A stretch of 64,000 nucleotides of DNA, from contig NZ_CP144460.1 in assembly GCF_040182365.1 (NCBI RefSeq), positions 3,038,001-3,102,000 on the forward strand. Direction: 5' to 3'. Below the pieces are notes generated by a model. It searched no databases, was not told where the DNA came from, and saw nothing but the letters and a program-made list of their open reading frames with translations. The position numbers and the translations under genes are program-made. This document shows positions 8,761-17,684 of the stretch, piece by piece (position 1 is the first letter of the stretch; each line of letters starts with the position of its first letter). The stretch comes from Xanthomonas sp. 10-10 (GTDB taxonomy: Bacteria > Pseudomonadota > Gammaproteobacteria > Xanthomonadales > Xanthomonadaceae).

Positions 8761-8774
8761 TGCCGAATTCGGCA
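8761..8774. other. Perfect 14-bp palindrome
   Basis: TGCCGAATTCGGCA reads identically on both strands. It lies 50 bp after the regulator stop and about 120 bp before ftsY. No T-run follows, so it is not a standard terminator; it could be an operator or chance. A second imperfect hairpin (CCCGG/CCGGG arms, about 8854-8876) sits just ahead of ftsY. Confidence 0.4.
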
Positions 8775-8895
8775 GGATTGGGAGCGCCCTCGCAGTGCGT
8801 TCCGGTCGCCCTGGAGCAGTGCATCGCTGAAAGACGCGTCAAGGTGATCCGGGACCCGGATGGTAGAATTCCGGGTTTCCCCTACTGCGTTGCCA

Positions 8896-10518
8896 ATGGC
8901 CAGTTTTTTCCGCCGCAACAAGCCCACCGCGCCCGACAGCTCGCGCACCTCGCGCTATAGCCTGGAAGAACTGGCAGCCGCATTCCCCACCGCACCCTCG
9001 GCCGCCACGCCCGCAGCGCCGGTCGAGTCCACGCCGCCTGCGCAGTCCGGCACAGTGCCTGCCGCAGCGCCGCCCATGACGCCTGCCCCGGCAGCGGAAA
9101 CCGCCGCACCGGCGGCACCGGCCGATACGCTTGCACGCGACATTGCAGCCCGTACCGGCCAGGCGCAGAGCATCGCCGCCGTGCCGAGCGCGCCCGCCGC
9201 ACCCACACCTGCCGCGCCGTCTGCGTTGCAGGCATTGCCGGACCCGGCCCCGGCTGCCGCGCCCACCGCACCCACCCCGGTGGTGGTGGCGCCCGTCGTT
9301 GTGCAGCCTCAGGGCGCACCGACGACGCCTGTCGCTCCCCCCATGCACCCTGCAACGCCATCGCAGGCGACCACGCCGTCGGCGCCGGCACCGGTGACTG
9401 CCGCGCCGGTCGCCGCCCCGCCGGTGGTGGTGGTGCCGCCTGCCGCAACGCCGACCGCGCCCACTCCGCCCGCCGCAGTCCCTGCGGCAAGCGCGACACC
9501 GACCGTGACCGCACCGGTCATCGTCGGCAGCCCGACGCCTGCGACGCAGGACACCGACAGCATCGTCGGCCAGCACGACGCACTACCTGCCGCACCCGCC
9601 GGCAAACCGGGCTGGCGCGAGCGGCTGCGCAACAGCACCTTCGCACGCAGCTTCGGCGGCCTGTTTTCGCGCAACCCCAAGCTCGACGACGATCTGCTCG
9701 ACGAGATCGAAACCGCGCTGATCACCGCCGACGTCGGCATCGGCGCCACCACCGCCTTGATCGAAGGCCTGCGCAAGCGCATGAAGTCGCGCGAATTCGT
9801 CGACGCGCAGGCCATGTTCAAGGCGCTGCGCACCGATCTCATCGCGTTGCTGCAGCCGGTGTCACAACCGCTGGTGATCGACCGCTCGGTCAAGCCGTTC
9901 GTGGTGCTCACCGTCGGCGTCAACGGCGTCGGCAAGACCACCACCATCGGCAAGCTGGCCAAGCGCTTCAAGGATGAGGGCAATAGCCTGATGCTGGCCG
10001 CCGGCGACACCTTCCGCGCCGCCGCGGTGGCGCAGCTGCAGGCCTGGGGCGATCGCAATGGCGTGGCGGTGATCGCGCAAGGGCAGAACGCCGATGCCGC
10101 CTCGGTGGCCTTCGATGCGCTGCAGGCCGCCAAGGCGCGCGGTACGGATGTGCTGATCGCCGACACCGCCGGCCGCCTGCATACCCAGACCGGGCTGATG
10201 AACGAGCTGGGCAAGATCCGCCGCGTGCTCGGCAAGATCGACCCCGCCGCACCGCACGAAGTGCTGATGGTCATCGACGGCACCACCGGCCAGAACGCCA
10301 TTTCGCAGCTGCGCCAGTTCCATGCCGCCGTCGGCGTCACCGGCCTGGTGGTGACCAAGCTCGATGGCACCGCCAAGGGCGGCGTGGTCTTCGCACTGGC
10401 GCGCGAGTTCAACATTCCGATCCGGTTTGCCGGCATCGGCGAACGCCCGGAAGATCTGCGCGTGTTCGACCCGGTCGCCTTCGTCGACGCCTTGCTGCCG
10501 GACGCCTTGGGCAGCTGA
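8896..10518 (+). CDS. ftsY: Signal recognition particle receptor FtsY
   Basis: A 540-residue SRP-receptor GTPase that docks ribosome-SRP complexes to the inner membrane. The C-terminal NG domain has the P-loop GVNGVGKTTTIGKLA (about 341-355), the DTAGRL motif near 422 and the TKLDGTAKGG specificity loop near 487. Residues 30-235 are an almost pure Ala/Pro/Thr/Val linker in the acidic A-domain position, much longer and less acidic than in enteric FtsY. The start chosen is ATG at 8896 (MASFFRRNK), which gives a basic membrane-contacting N-terminus. The in-frame GTG at 8860 would add 12 residues. Confidence 0.96.
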   Translation: MASFFRRNKPTAPDSSRTSRYSLEELAAAFPTAPSAATPAAPVESTPPAQSGTVPAAAPPMTPAPAAETAAPAAPADTLARDIAARTGQAQSIAAVPSAPAAPTPAAPSALQALPDPAPAAAPTAPTPVVVAPVVVQPQGAPTTPVAPPMHPATPSQATTPSAPAPVTAAPVAAPPVVVVPPAATPTAPTPPAAVPAASATPTVTAPVIVGSPTPATQDTDSIVGQHDALPAAPAGKPGWRERLRNSTFARSFGGLFSRNPKLDDDLLDEIETALITADVGIGATTALIEGLRKRMKSREFVDAQAMFKALRTDLIALLQPVSQPLVIDRSVKPFVVLTVGVNGVGKTTTIGKLAKRFKDEGNSLMLAAGDTFRAAAVAQLQAWGDRNGVAVIAQGQNADAASVAFDALQAAKARGTDVLIADTAGRLHTQTGLMNELGKIRRVLGKIDPAAPHEVLMVIDGTTGQNAISQLRQFHAAVGVTGLVVTKLDGTAKGGVVFALAREFNIPIRFAGIGERPEDLRVFDPVAFVDALLPDALGS

Positions 10519-10844
10519 GTGGCTGACGCCTGCCCGCATCTGCAGCCCCTGTACGCAAGCGCGTGGCAGGCCGGCTGCACGGTGCCGCAGGTGCCGCACG
10601 GCTGGTTGCGCGCCAAACGCGTGCTGGAGTTCGCGCACGGCATGCCCGCCTCGCTACGTGCAACGCAGTGCAGCGGTGTGGCGGTGTCTGACTCCCATGT
10701 ACCTCGGTCCCCGCATTGGGCTGGTGATGCAGGCTTGTTCTGCCGGCAGTGCCGGGTGGGCATGGCGTTTCCACTGCACTGAGCTCGCCACCGCACCAAT
10801 GCGCTTGTGCCTTGCACCGCCCTCCTTCACCGCCAGCAGACCTC

Positions 10845-11918
10845 ATGCCCGCAGATCTCGCCACTTCATCCGTCGACGCTTTCGTCGCCCCGTTGCTGCA
10901 CTGGTTCGACGGCCACGGGCGTCACGATCTGCCCTGGCAACATCCACGGGCGCCGTATCGGGTCTGGCTGTCGGAAATCATGCTGCAGCAGACCCAGGTT
11001 GCAGTGGTCATTCCCTACTTCCAGAAGTTTGTCGCACGCTTCCCGACACTTGCCGACCTGGCGGCAGCCGACAACGACACGGTGATGGCCCACTGGGCAG
11101 GGCTGGGTTACTACGCACGCGCACGCAATCTGCATGCGGCCGCCAAGCAATGCGTCGCCTTGCACGATGGCGAGCTGCCGCGCGACCTCGATGCACTGCT
11201 CGCGCTGCCCGGCATCGGCCGCAGCACCGCCGGTGCGATCCTGAGCCAGGCGTGGAACGACCGTTTTCCCATCATGGATGGCAACGTCAAACGCGTCATG
11301 ACGCGCTTCCACGGCATTGCCGGCTACCCCGGCCTGCCGGCCGTCGAAAAGCAGCTGTGGCAGCTGGCGGCAACGCATGTCGCGCATGTACCCGACGGCC
11401 GCCTGGCCGACTACACGCAGGCACAGATGGATTTCGGCGCCACGCTGTGCACACGCGCCAAACCGGCCTGCGTGCTGTGCCTGTTGCAGGATGCCTGCGT
11501 TGCCCGCCGCGAGGGCCTGGTGGAGGCGCTGCCCACGCCCAAACCGGGCAAGGTCCTGCCCGAGCGCGAAGCAACCGCCCTGCTGCTGGAAAACGCGCAA
11601 GGCCAGATCCTGCTGCAGCGCCGCCCACCCACCGGCATCTGGGCCTCGCTGTGGACGCTGCCGCAGGCCGACACCGACAGCGGCATGCGCGCCTGGTTCG
11701 CCACGCATCTCGATGGCGACTACGAGCGCGCCAACGAGATGGCGCCGCTCGTGCACACCTTCAGCCATTACCGCCTGCATCTGCAGCCGTTGCGCCTGCG
11801 CAAGGTCGCACTGCGTGCGGCGGTGCGCGACAATGACGATCTGCGGTGGGTCGCCCGCGCCGATCTCGGCTCGCTGGGCTTGCCGGCGCCGATCCGCAAA
11901 TTGCTCGACACGCTTTAA
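10845..11918 (+). CDS. mutY: Adenine DNA glycosylase MutY
   Basis: A 357-residue base-excision repair glycosylase that removes A mispaired with 8-oxoG. The helix-hairpin-helix LPGIGRSTAGAI is near residue 121. Catalytic E44 is in WLSEIMLQQTQV and D145 in MDGNVKRV. The [4Fe-4S] ligands are C202, C209, C212 and C218 (C-x6-C-x2-C-x5-C). The C-terminal NUDIX-like domain reads the oxidised base. The start ATG at 10845 (MPADLATSS) matches the family N-terminus; the reading frame is open upstream to 10749. yggX follows 21 bp downstream, so the two are probably co-transcribed. Confidence 0.96.
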   Translation: MPADLATSSVDAFVAPLLHWFDGHGRHDLPWQHPRAPYRVWLSEIMLQQTQVAVVIPYFQKFVARFPTLADLAAADNDTVMAHWAGLGYYARARNLHAAAKQCVALHDGELPRDLDALLALPGIGRSTAGAILSQAWNDRFPIMDGNVKRVMTRFHGIAGYPGLPAVEKQLWQLAATHVAHVPDGRLADYTQAQMDFGATLCTRAKPACVLCLLQDACVARREGLVEALPTPKPGKVLPEREATALLLENAQGQILLQRRPPTGIWASLWTLPQADTDSGMRAWFATHLDGDYERANEMAPLVHTFSHYRLHLQPLRLRKVALRAAVRDNDDLRWVARADLGSLGLPAPIRKLLDTL

Positions 11919-11939
11919 GCACGCCTCAAAGGAATTCGC

Positions 11940-12218
11940 ATGTCCCGCACCGTGTTCTGCCAGTACCAGCAATGCGATACCGACGGCCTGGATTTTGTGC
12001 CGTATCCCGGCGAACTCGGCCAGCGCATCTTCGCGCAGATCGGCAAGAGCGCGTGGCAGGCATGGCTTGCGCACCAGACCATGCTGATCAACGAAAACCG
12101 GCTATCGCCGCGCGACCCCAAGCATCGCGCCTTTCTCGAAGCCGAACTGCAGAAGTTCCTGTTCGAGCGCAATGCCGATAAGCCCGAGGGCTATGTGGCG
12201 CCGCTCGGCGAGGAATAG
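11940..12218 (+). CDS. yggX: Oxidative damage/Fe(II) trafficking protein YggX
   Basis: A 92-residue small protein of the YggX family, begun by [11 protein letters not shown] with the single conserved Cys at position 7. The family helps protect Fe-S clusters and handles Fe(II). Characteristic segments are the [11 protein letters not shown] region and [16 protein letters not shown]. An AAAGGA ribosome binding site lies just before the ATG. It directly follows mutY, the same order as in many gammaproteobacteria and fitting because MutY itself holds an Fe-S cluster. Confidence 0.95.
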   Translation: MSRTVFCQYQQCDTDGLDFVPYPGELGQRIFAQIGKSAWQAWLAHQTMLINENRLSPRDPKHRAFLEAELQKFLFERNADKPEGYVAPLGEE

Positions 12219-12338
12219 TTGGCGCGCGGACTGGGATGTTGCGGGTAGGGATCGGCAGCGAGGCAGCGAGTCGATCGCCACAACGCGGGATCACGCATCC
12301 TGTGGCCATCCCCCGGGAATAGGAAGTGGTGATTCACG

Positions 12339-12614
12339 ATGACGAGCACTGGCCCATCCGGCATTGAGCCGCGCCCAATCGATGCGTTTATCACCGGGGC
12401 TGTCGACGCGCAGTGGCAAAAGGTCGCGATGGTCATTGCGAAAGCCCTCACCGACGAGCGGTTGAATCTGGCCGACGTCGCGGACGCGGCCGACCAGGTT
12501 GCGCAGCGCATTGCCGGCCTTGTTCGCGACGGTCGGCTCGAGGCTGCGGGCGATATGACCGACTGGCGACACGGCGAAGTGCGCCTTGCCACGCCTGCGC
12601 CACACGCACGCTGA
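12339..12614 (+). CDS. Small hypothetical protein
   Basis: A 91-residue predicted cytoplasmic protein, acidic and Ala-rich, with no signal peptide or membrane span. The segment AQWQKVAMVIAKALTD followed by ADQVAQRIAGLVRDGRLEAAGD looks like a folded winged-helix-like domain resembling the C-terminus of DUF3658-type proteins; that resemblance is from memory and unverified. A GGTGA site lies six bases before the ATG. The composition is protein-like, not shadow-like, but the function is unknown. Confidence 0.6.
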   Translation: MTSTGPSGIEPRPIDAFITGAVDAQWQKVAMVIAKALTDERLNLADVADAADQVAQRIAGLVRDGRLEAAGDMTDWRHGEVRLATPAPHAR

Positions 12615-12997
12615 AGCACCCGCCTTGACAACTGTGTCATGCAGCGCGCGGCTTCCAGCGCCCAAGCGCTGCTGACAACAGGACTGCACTCACCGCCAGA
12701 CGGCGCGACCTGCGCGCGGTGCGGCACGCACCCGGCGTTCTACGCACCGCCCACACTCACCTGACGACTGCTCGCCACGCCTTGTAAGCCGCGTCAGGTC
12801 CCCAAGCCCGAGTTGCGGCACAGCTCATTCGCCCGCTGCGCTGCGCGCGTACCGAGCGGCGATCAAGCGCCTGCGTGCATGGCCGAACCCTGTTGATGTG
12901 GCAGCTCGGGGGTCGAGATTCCGGTACGCGGCCGGCCACATCCTCCGCCCCTCACATTCTATTGCTACACATTATATTTTTAAGTAGATTGAATGGC
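12615..12997. other. Intergenic region before the ArsR-type regulator
   Basis: No convincing gene is present; short frames on either strand lack ribosome binding sites and family features. The only clear signal is the AT-rich stretch of about 40 bp just before the regulator start, described separately. Confidence 0.6.
12965..12987. promoter_or_regulatory. Putative autoregulatory operator/promoter of the ArsR regulator
   Basis: A sharply AT-rich 23-bp segment bounded by CTAC and GTAG, with imperfect dyad symmetry, ends 10 bp before the regulator ATG. It contrasts with the very G+C-rich surroundings. Operators of BigR-type ArsR repressors are AT-rich palindromes overlapping their own promoters, so autorepression here is plausible. 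This is an inference from position and composition. Confidence 0.5.
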
Positions 12998-13354
12998 ATG
13001 CTGACCCATGCCACGCCTGCACTGCCACGTTTTCGCGCCGATCCTGCCAGCATGCAGCGCCTGCGCGCGTCGGCCGGGCGCGCCTGTGGCTTGCTCAAGG
13101 CCATGGCCAACGAGGATCGCCTGCTGTTGCTCTGCCAGCTGGCCCAGGGCGAGCGCAATGTCGGCGAACTGCAGGCAGCCACGGCCATCGCGCAGCCCAC
13201 GCTGTCGCAGCAACTGGGCGTTCTGCGCGACGAAGGCCTGGTCAGTACCCGTCGCGCGGGCAAATACATCTATTACCAACTCGCCAGCGCCGACGTGCTT
13301 GCGGTGATGCAGGCCCTGTATGCCAGCGTCTGCGGCACAGCGGAGCCAGACTGA
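12998..13354 (+). CDS. ArsR/BigR-type thiol-switch repressor
   Basis: A 118-residue winged-helix ArsR-family regulator. The recognition region AQPTLSQQLGVLRDEGLV (about 65-82) and the beta wing RRAGKYIYYQL follow the family pattern. It lacks the metal-binding CxC motif but has C46 (RLLLLCQL) and C112 (ASVCG). Their 66-residue spacing is the same as the C42/C108 pair of Xylella BigR, which senses sulfide or persulfide by forming a polysulfide bridge. The start ATG at 12998 follows an AT-rich operator-like region. It is co-transcribed with two sulfur-transporter halves one base downstream, which supports a role in sulfur stress. Confidence 0.85.
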   Translation: MLTHATPALPRFRADPASMQRLRASAGRACGLLKAMANEDRLLLLCQLAQGERNVGELQAATAIAQPTLSQQLGVLRDEGLVSTRRAGKYIYYQLASADVLAVMQALYASVCGTAEPD

Positions 13355-13355
13355 C

Positions 13356-13796
13356 ATGGTCGTCGACTGGAGCAATTTCACCCCCTTGAGCGCAGTGGCC
13401 GGGGGCGGCCTGATTGGCCTTGCCGCCGCGTGGCTACTGGTGTTTGAAGGACGCATTGCCGGCGTCAGTGGCATCGTCGGCGGCTTGCTGCAGCGCCAGG
13501 GCCGCGATGAACGCAATTGGCGGGGCGCGTTCGTGCTCGGGTTGCTCGGTGCCGTGCCGCTGTGGGCCGTCGTGCGGCCGCTGCCTTCCATGCAGTCGCA
13601 AGCGACATGGTGGTGGTTGATCGGCGCAGGCTTGCTGGTGGGATTCGGTGCGCGCGTGGGCGGTGGCTGTACCAGCGGGCATGGGGTGTGCGGCATCGCG
13701 CGTGGCGCACGGCGCTCGCTGATCGCCACCGCCGTGTTCATGGGCGCGGCGATCGCCACCCATGCCCTGCTCGCCACGTTGCGGGGCGTCTGGTGA
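13356..13796 (+). CDS. YeeE/YedE family membrane protein, N-half
   Basis: A 146-residue inner-membrane protein with about four predicted hydrophobic spans. It has the family signature GGGCTSGHGVCG with two cysteines, which in this family line the path for thiosulfate or other sulfur species. It is about half the size of full YeeE proteins, and the other half is encoded by the next gene, which it overlaps (GTGA). The start ATG at 13356 is one base after the regulator stop. It likely imports or exports a sulfur compound under control of the adjacent repressor. Confidence 0.85.
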   Translation: MVVDWSNFTPLSAVAGGGLIGLAAAWLLVFEGRIAGVSGIVGGLLQRQGRDERNWRGAFVLGLLGAVPLWAVVRPLPSMQSQATWWWLIGAGLLVGFGARVGGGCTSGHGVCGIARGARRSLIATAVFMGAAIATHALLATLRGVW

Positions 13797-14215
13797 ATCG
13801 GGTTCTCAGCAGCGCGATCGCCGGGCTGATCTTCGGGATCGGCCTGTTGCTCTCAGGCATGGCCGATCCGGACAAAGTCCTGGGTTTTCTCAATGTCGCC
13901 GGCCGCTGGGACCCGTCGCTTGCGTTGGTCATGCTCGGCGCCATCGGCGTCGCGGCGCCTGCGTTCTGGTGGGCGCGGCGACATGGTCGAACACTGCGTG
14001 GTGCATCGCTGCAGTTGCCCAGCCACCGGCAGATCGACGGCCCACTGCTATGGGGCAGCGCGCTGTTCGGCATCGGCTGGGGATTGGTGGGGCTGTGCCC
14101 GGCGCCGGCACTGCTGGGCGCGGCTGCACTGCAGCCGTCCAGTCTGGTGTTTGTGTCGGCGATGTTGATCGGCATGCGGGCTGCACCTGCTGTATCGACG
14201 GCGCGCCGAACCTGA
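13793..14215 (+). CDS. YeeE/YedE family membrane protein, C-half
   Basis: A 140-residue membrane protein beginning with GTG at 13793, overlapping the preceding gene by four bases (GTGA). It carries the second-half signature GLCPAPALLGAAAL with its single Cys and the GMADPDKVLGFLNVAG segment typical of this subfamily. Together with the previous gene it probably assembles one transporter. The overlap makes expression equimolar. The last 12 residues are poorly hydrophobic. Confidence 0.85.
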   Translation: MNRVLSSAIAGLIFGIGLLLSGMADPDKVLGFLNVAGRWDPSLALVMLGAIGVAAPAFWWARRHGRTLRGASLQLPSHRQIDGPLLWGSALFGIGWGLVGLCPAPALLGAAALQPSSLVFVSAMLIGMRAAPAVSTARRT

Positions 14216-14452
14216 TCCGCCTCGCAGATCGCACCGCTAACCGCTGCAACTGCATCGCCGGTCATCGGCAGTGCAAACCACGGCCAGGCCTTGCGTGCAT
14301 TCGCACACCCTCCAACGCAGGTTTACCGATGTTCGCGGGTTTCCACGGTAACGCTGCGCGATCACTGCGGTCTTGCAGCAGCCAATCGGCCACCCCGACC
14401 GCATCGGCGACGCTGCCGCAGCGCGGTAGCGTCACCGGATACGAGGACGTCC

Positions 14453-16078
14453 TCAGCCCACGCCGGTCGGCCCATCCAGCAACATGCGGATGCGCTTGAG
14501 CAATTCCTTCTGCGTGTAGGGCTTGTTGACCACATCGAATTCCGCCCCGCCCACGTCGGTGCGCTGGATGCTGGCATCGGCATAACCGGTGGTGAGCAAC
14601 ACCTTGATCCTGGGCAGCAGGCGGCGCGCTTCGCGCGCGAGCACTACGCCGTTCATGCCGCCGGGCATGATCAGATCGGTGAACAACGCATCCACGTCCG
14701 GGTGCTGCTCGAGCAACTCGATCGCTTCGCGCCCACTGGCTGCGGAGAGGATGTGGTAACCGGCGTTTTCCAGGAACATCCTGGCCACCACCGCCACGTC
14801 CTGTTTGTCTTCCACCACCAGGATGGTTTCGTTGCCGCCCTTGTCGATGGCACGGCTCTTGACGGCCTGCAGGTCGTTTTCGAACTCGCTGGATGCCGGG
14901 AAATACAGCCGCACCGTGGTGCCTTCGCCCATTTCGCTGTAGATGCGCACGGTGCCGCCGGACTGTTTGACGAAGCCGTACACCATCGACAGCCCCAGTC
15001 CCGTGCCCTGCCCCTCGTCCTTGGTGGTAAAGAACGGCTCCATGACGCGGCTGGCGACCTCCGGCGGCATGCCCGAACCGGTGTCGCTGACGGCAATGCT
15101 CACATAGCGGCCCGGCGCCAGCTGGTGATGCATGGCCAGATCGTGGCTGGTGATTTCCACATTCTGGGTCTGCACCGTCACTTCCTTGCGCTCGGACTGC
15201 GCCATCGCATCGCGTGCATTGATCAGCACGTTCAACAGCGCCACTTCGGCCTGGGTGGTGTCGATCTGACAGTTCCACAGCCCCTCTTCCAGCGACTGCC
15301 GCAGGCTGATGCCGCCCCCGAGCGCGCGCTCGGCCATGTTGTTCATGCCCGACACCAGGCCATTGAGATTGACCACCCGGCCCCGCAATTTCTGCTTGCG
15401 CGAAAACGCCAGCAATTGCTGCGTCAGGGTGGCCGCCTTTGCCGCAGCGGTTGCGGCATGTTCGGCGCTGAAGGCGATGCGCTCGGCGTTTTTGGCGGCA
15501 TCGCCGGTGACCATCATCTGGATCACTTCCAGATGACCGGACATCACCTGCAGCAGATTGTTGAAATCGTGCGCGATGCCGCCGGTCAACTGCCCCAGCG
15601 CTTCCATCTTCTGCGCCTGACGCAGGGCGTCCTCGGCATCGCGGCGACGGCTTACGTCCAGCTGCGAACCGAAGAAGTAAACCAGGTTGCCTTGCTCGTC
15701 GAACACCGGCGAGACGAACAGCGCGTTCCAGAACGACGAACCATCCTTGCGGTAATTCAGCACCTCGGTGGCAAATTCGCGGCGTTGTTCAATGGACTCG
15801 CGCACGTCCTGCACGCTGGCCGGATCGGTATCCGGGCCCTGCAGAAAACGGCAGTTGTTGCCGATGATCTCATCGGCCGAATACCCGGTCATTTCCAGGA
15901 ACGCACGGTTGGCGAACACGATCGGGTTATCGGGCAGGTGCGGGTCGGTGACCGTCATCGGCATCCGCGTGGTTTCCACCGCGGCAAAAAAGATATCCGA
16001 GCGATGCTTCTCCACAGGCAGGCTGCGAGATTCGCTGATATGAGGCGCCCGTAGCTCTCCGTGACGGGTATCGTTCAA
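14453..16078 (-). CDS. LOV-domain hybrid histidine kinase (blue-light sensor)
   Basis: A 541-residue soluble sensor kinase. The N-terminal LOV/PAS domain (about 30-140) contains [13 protein letters not shown], with C76 as the flavin-adduct cysteine. A PAC segment leads to the HisKA phospho-acceptor H170 ([12 protein letters not shown]), an HATPase domain with N287 (LINARDAM) and DTGSGMPPE, and a C-terminal receiver with phospho-acceptor D468 ([12 protein letters not shown]). There is no transmembrane segment. The start is TTG at 16078, with a GGAGA site six bases upstream; no ATG lies at a suitable place. LOV kinases in Xanthomonas citri are reported to affect adhesion, motility and virulence in light. 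The gene stands alone, facing the sulfur-transport genes. Confidence 0.94.
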   Translation of the reverse strand: MNDTRHGELRAPHISESRSLPVEKHRSDIFFAAVETTRMPMTVTDPHLPDNPIVFANRAFLEMTGYSADEIIGNNCRFLQGPDTDPASVQDVRESIEQRREFATEVLNYRKDGSSFWNALFVSPVFDEQGNLVYFFGSQLDVSRRRDAEDALRQAQKMEALGQLTGGIAHDFNNLLQVMSGHLEVIQMMVTGDAAKNAERIAFSAEHAATAAAKAATLTQQLLAFSRKQKLRGRVVNLNGLVSGMNNMAERALGGGISLRQSLEEGLWNCQIDTTQAEVALLNVLINARDAMAQSERKEVTVQTQNVEITSHDLAMHHQLAPGRYVSIAVSDTGSGMPPEVASRVMEPFFTTKDEGQGTGLGLSMVYGFVKQSGGTVRIYSEMGEGTTVRLYFPASSEFENDLQAVKSRAIDKGGNETILVVEDKQDVAVVARMFLENAGYHILSAASGREAIELLEQHPDVDALFTDLIMPGGMNGVVLAREARRLLPRIKVLLTTGYADASIQRTDVGGAEFDVVNKPYTQKELLKRIRMLLDGPTGVG

Positions 16079-16403
16079 GTGATGTTCTCCGCGGGGCCAT
16101 TCCCGTGATGACAGTTTAGTTGGGTCCGGTGAGCTAATCCCTCACATCGATGAGCCTTTCCAGTACGGCTGCGCGCGCCCATGCAACCAAATGCAGCTCT
16201 CCCGCGTAGCGGCGCATTGCGGGCAACGCAGCTGCTTAACGCAGCACGTCGGTGCCGCCAGGCACGTGCGTGCGCCCACGCTGCTTTGCCGTAGCATGCC
16301 CATGCAGTTCGCAGCTCCTGCGCCGTCGTCCCGCCGTGTCGGATGCGTCGCGCGCGCCTTCCCCCACGCCGGCGTGCGCGCCAGGCGACCAGGCGACGCC
16401 ACC
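16079..16403. other. Divergent intergenic region
   Basis: It lies between the LOV kinase and the methyltransferase start and must hold promoters for both directions. No ORF with a ribosome binding site and no strong hairpin were seen. The methyltransferase frame is open back to 16191, so a longer N-terminus is formally possible. Confidence 0.5.
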
Positions 16404-17063
16404 ATGCCGGGCTATCAGACCCAGATCCACGAGCTGACCTTCGGGCAGCAGACCTACGTCATCCGCGCGTTGACGGACAAGCAGCAATTTGCCGACCCCG
16501 ACGACGCAGCCGCCGACGCCGGCATTTCCTCGGCGCAGTGGAGCCTGTTCGGCCAGGTGTGGCCGGCAGGCCGGTTGCTGGCCGAAGCGATGGCGACGCG
16601 GCCGGTGGAAGGCCGGCGCATTCTCGAGCTCGGCTGCGGCCTGGGTTTGGCGAGCCTGGTCTTGCGCAAACGCGGCGCCGACGTGGTGGCCAGCGATCAC
16701 CACCCGCTGGCAGAGGTGTTTCTGGCGTACAACGCCGCGCTGAACGCGCTGGATTCGGTGCCGTACCGCCGACTCGACTGGGACGCGGGCGCCTCGAACA
16801 TGGGCCAGTTCGACATGATCATCGCCAGCGACGTGCTCTACGAAACCCGCCACGCCACCATGCTGGCCAAGCTGATCCCGGGGCTGGCCAGGCCCTCGTG
16901 CGAGATCGTGGTGAGCGACCCTGGCCGCGGCAACGCCAACGCGCTTTCGCGCATGCTGGCCGATATCGGGTTCTCGCTGATCGCCGGCGAACGCCAGGCC
17001 TCGGCACAGGTGGCCAAGGCCCCGCGCCTGTTCGTCTATCGCCGCAAGATGGACAACTGGTGA
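16404..17063 (+). CDS. Class I SAM-dependent methyltransferase (METTL/NNMT-like)
   Basis: A 219-residue Rossmann methyltransferase. The SAM-binding motif I is LELGCGLGLASLVL (about 70-83), followed by the acidic VVASDHHP strand and FDMIIASDVLYE, which resembles the lysine-methyltransferase (PF10294) group. Many bacterial members of this group modify proteins, but the substrate here is unknown. The start ATG at 16404 (MPGYQTQIHEL) is chosen because the upstream residues are low-complexity; an alternative Met lies at about 16296. The gene is single and convergent with the secreted protein that follows. Confidence 0.85.
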   Translation: MPGYQTQIHELTFGQQTYVIRALTDKQQFADPDDAAADAGISSAQWSLFGQVWPAGRLLAEAMATRPVEGRRILELGCGLGLASLVLRKRGADVVASDHHPLAEVFLAYNAALNALDSVPYRRLDWDAGASNMGQFDMIIASDVLYETRHATMLAKLIPGLARPSCEIVVSDPGRGNANALSRMLADIGFSLIAGERQASAQVAKAPRLFVYRRKMDNW

Positions 17064-17090
17064 CCGGCAGGCGGCCGAGGGCACCGTGCC

Positions 17091-17684
17091 TCAGGGCGCA
17101 GGCGTGTAGTCGGACAACAGCACCGGCTTGCGCGGATCGGCCTTGATTTCCTTGTGCTCGCTCAGGCGCAGCGCATCGGCGTCGGGTGTGTCGTCGGTAT
17201 TCAGTTCCCAGGCCTCGATCACGCGCTTGTGGAACAGGAATGCACGGCGCGTGCGGTCGTAGCGGAAGGTGATGTAGTCGGTCCAGTGCTGGCCGCAGGC
17301 CACTCCATTTTGCACGGTGAAGTAGGCGCCCTTGGCCACCAGGCCTTGTTCGTCATCCAGAAACGGATCGCACTGGCCGCCCTCGTCGGCCTTGAAGATC
17401 ACCCGCGTATTGCGTGCAGCTTCGACAACGCCACCGTCTGCGGTCGCAACCAGAACCAGCAAGGTCCGCGCCGGCGCCGCGCGGCCATCCGCACGCAGCG
17501 TCTGTTCTGCGGATGCACGCAACGCGACCACATAATCCTGCCGGCCGTCGCCAGTGAGATCTGCGCTGGCAACACGCATCACCGACTGCCCGGCAGGCAA
17601 TACTTTGGCAGCACCTGCAGGCAGCGTGGCGGCGCCAGCTGGCAACGCCATTGCCATTGCCGCCGTCCACCACCAGCATCGCAT
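17091..17684 (-). CDS. Secreted hypothetical protein
   Basis: A 197-residue protein with an N-terminal signal peptide (MRCWWWTAAMAMALPAGAA) that should send it to the periplasm. The segment SADLTGDGRQDYVVAL resembles an FG-GAP/VCBS-type calcium-binding repeat, and two Cys (GQCDPF and GVACGQ) could form a disulfide. No enzyme motif is seen. The start ATG at 17684 is chosen because it places the signal peptide at the N-terminus; the frame is open to 17915. The function is unknown. Confidence 0.75.
   Translation of the reverse strand: MRCWWWTAAMAMALPAGAATLPAGAAKVLPAGQSVMRVASADLTGDGRQDYVVALRASAEQTLRADGRAAPARTLLVLVATADGGVVEAARNTRVIFKADEGGQCDPFLDDEQGLVAKGAYFTVQNGVACGQHWTDYITFRYDRTRRAFLFHKRVIEAWELNTDDTPDADALRLSEHKEIKADPRKPVLLSDYTPAP

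Noticed and set aside
10519..10782. 87-codon frame directly after the ftsY stop
   Set aside because: It starts with GTG touching ftsY but has no ribosome binding site of its own and overlaps the mutY leader. It remains possible but is not supported.
12191..12727. 178-codon minus frame opposite the small hypothetical gene
   Set aside because: No ribosome binding site; Arg/Ser-rich composition typical of antisense.
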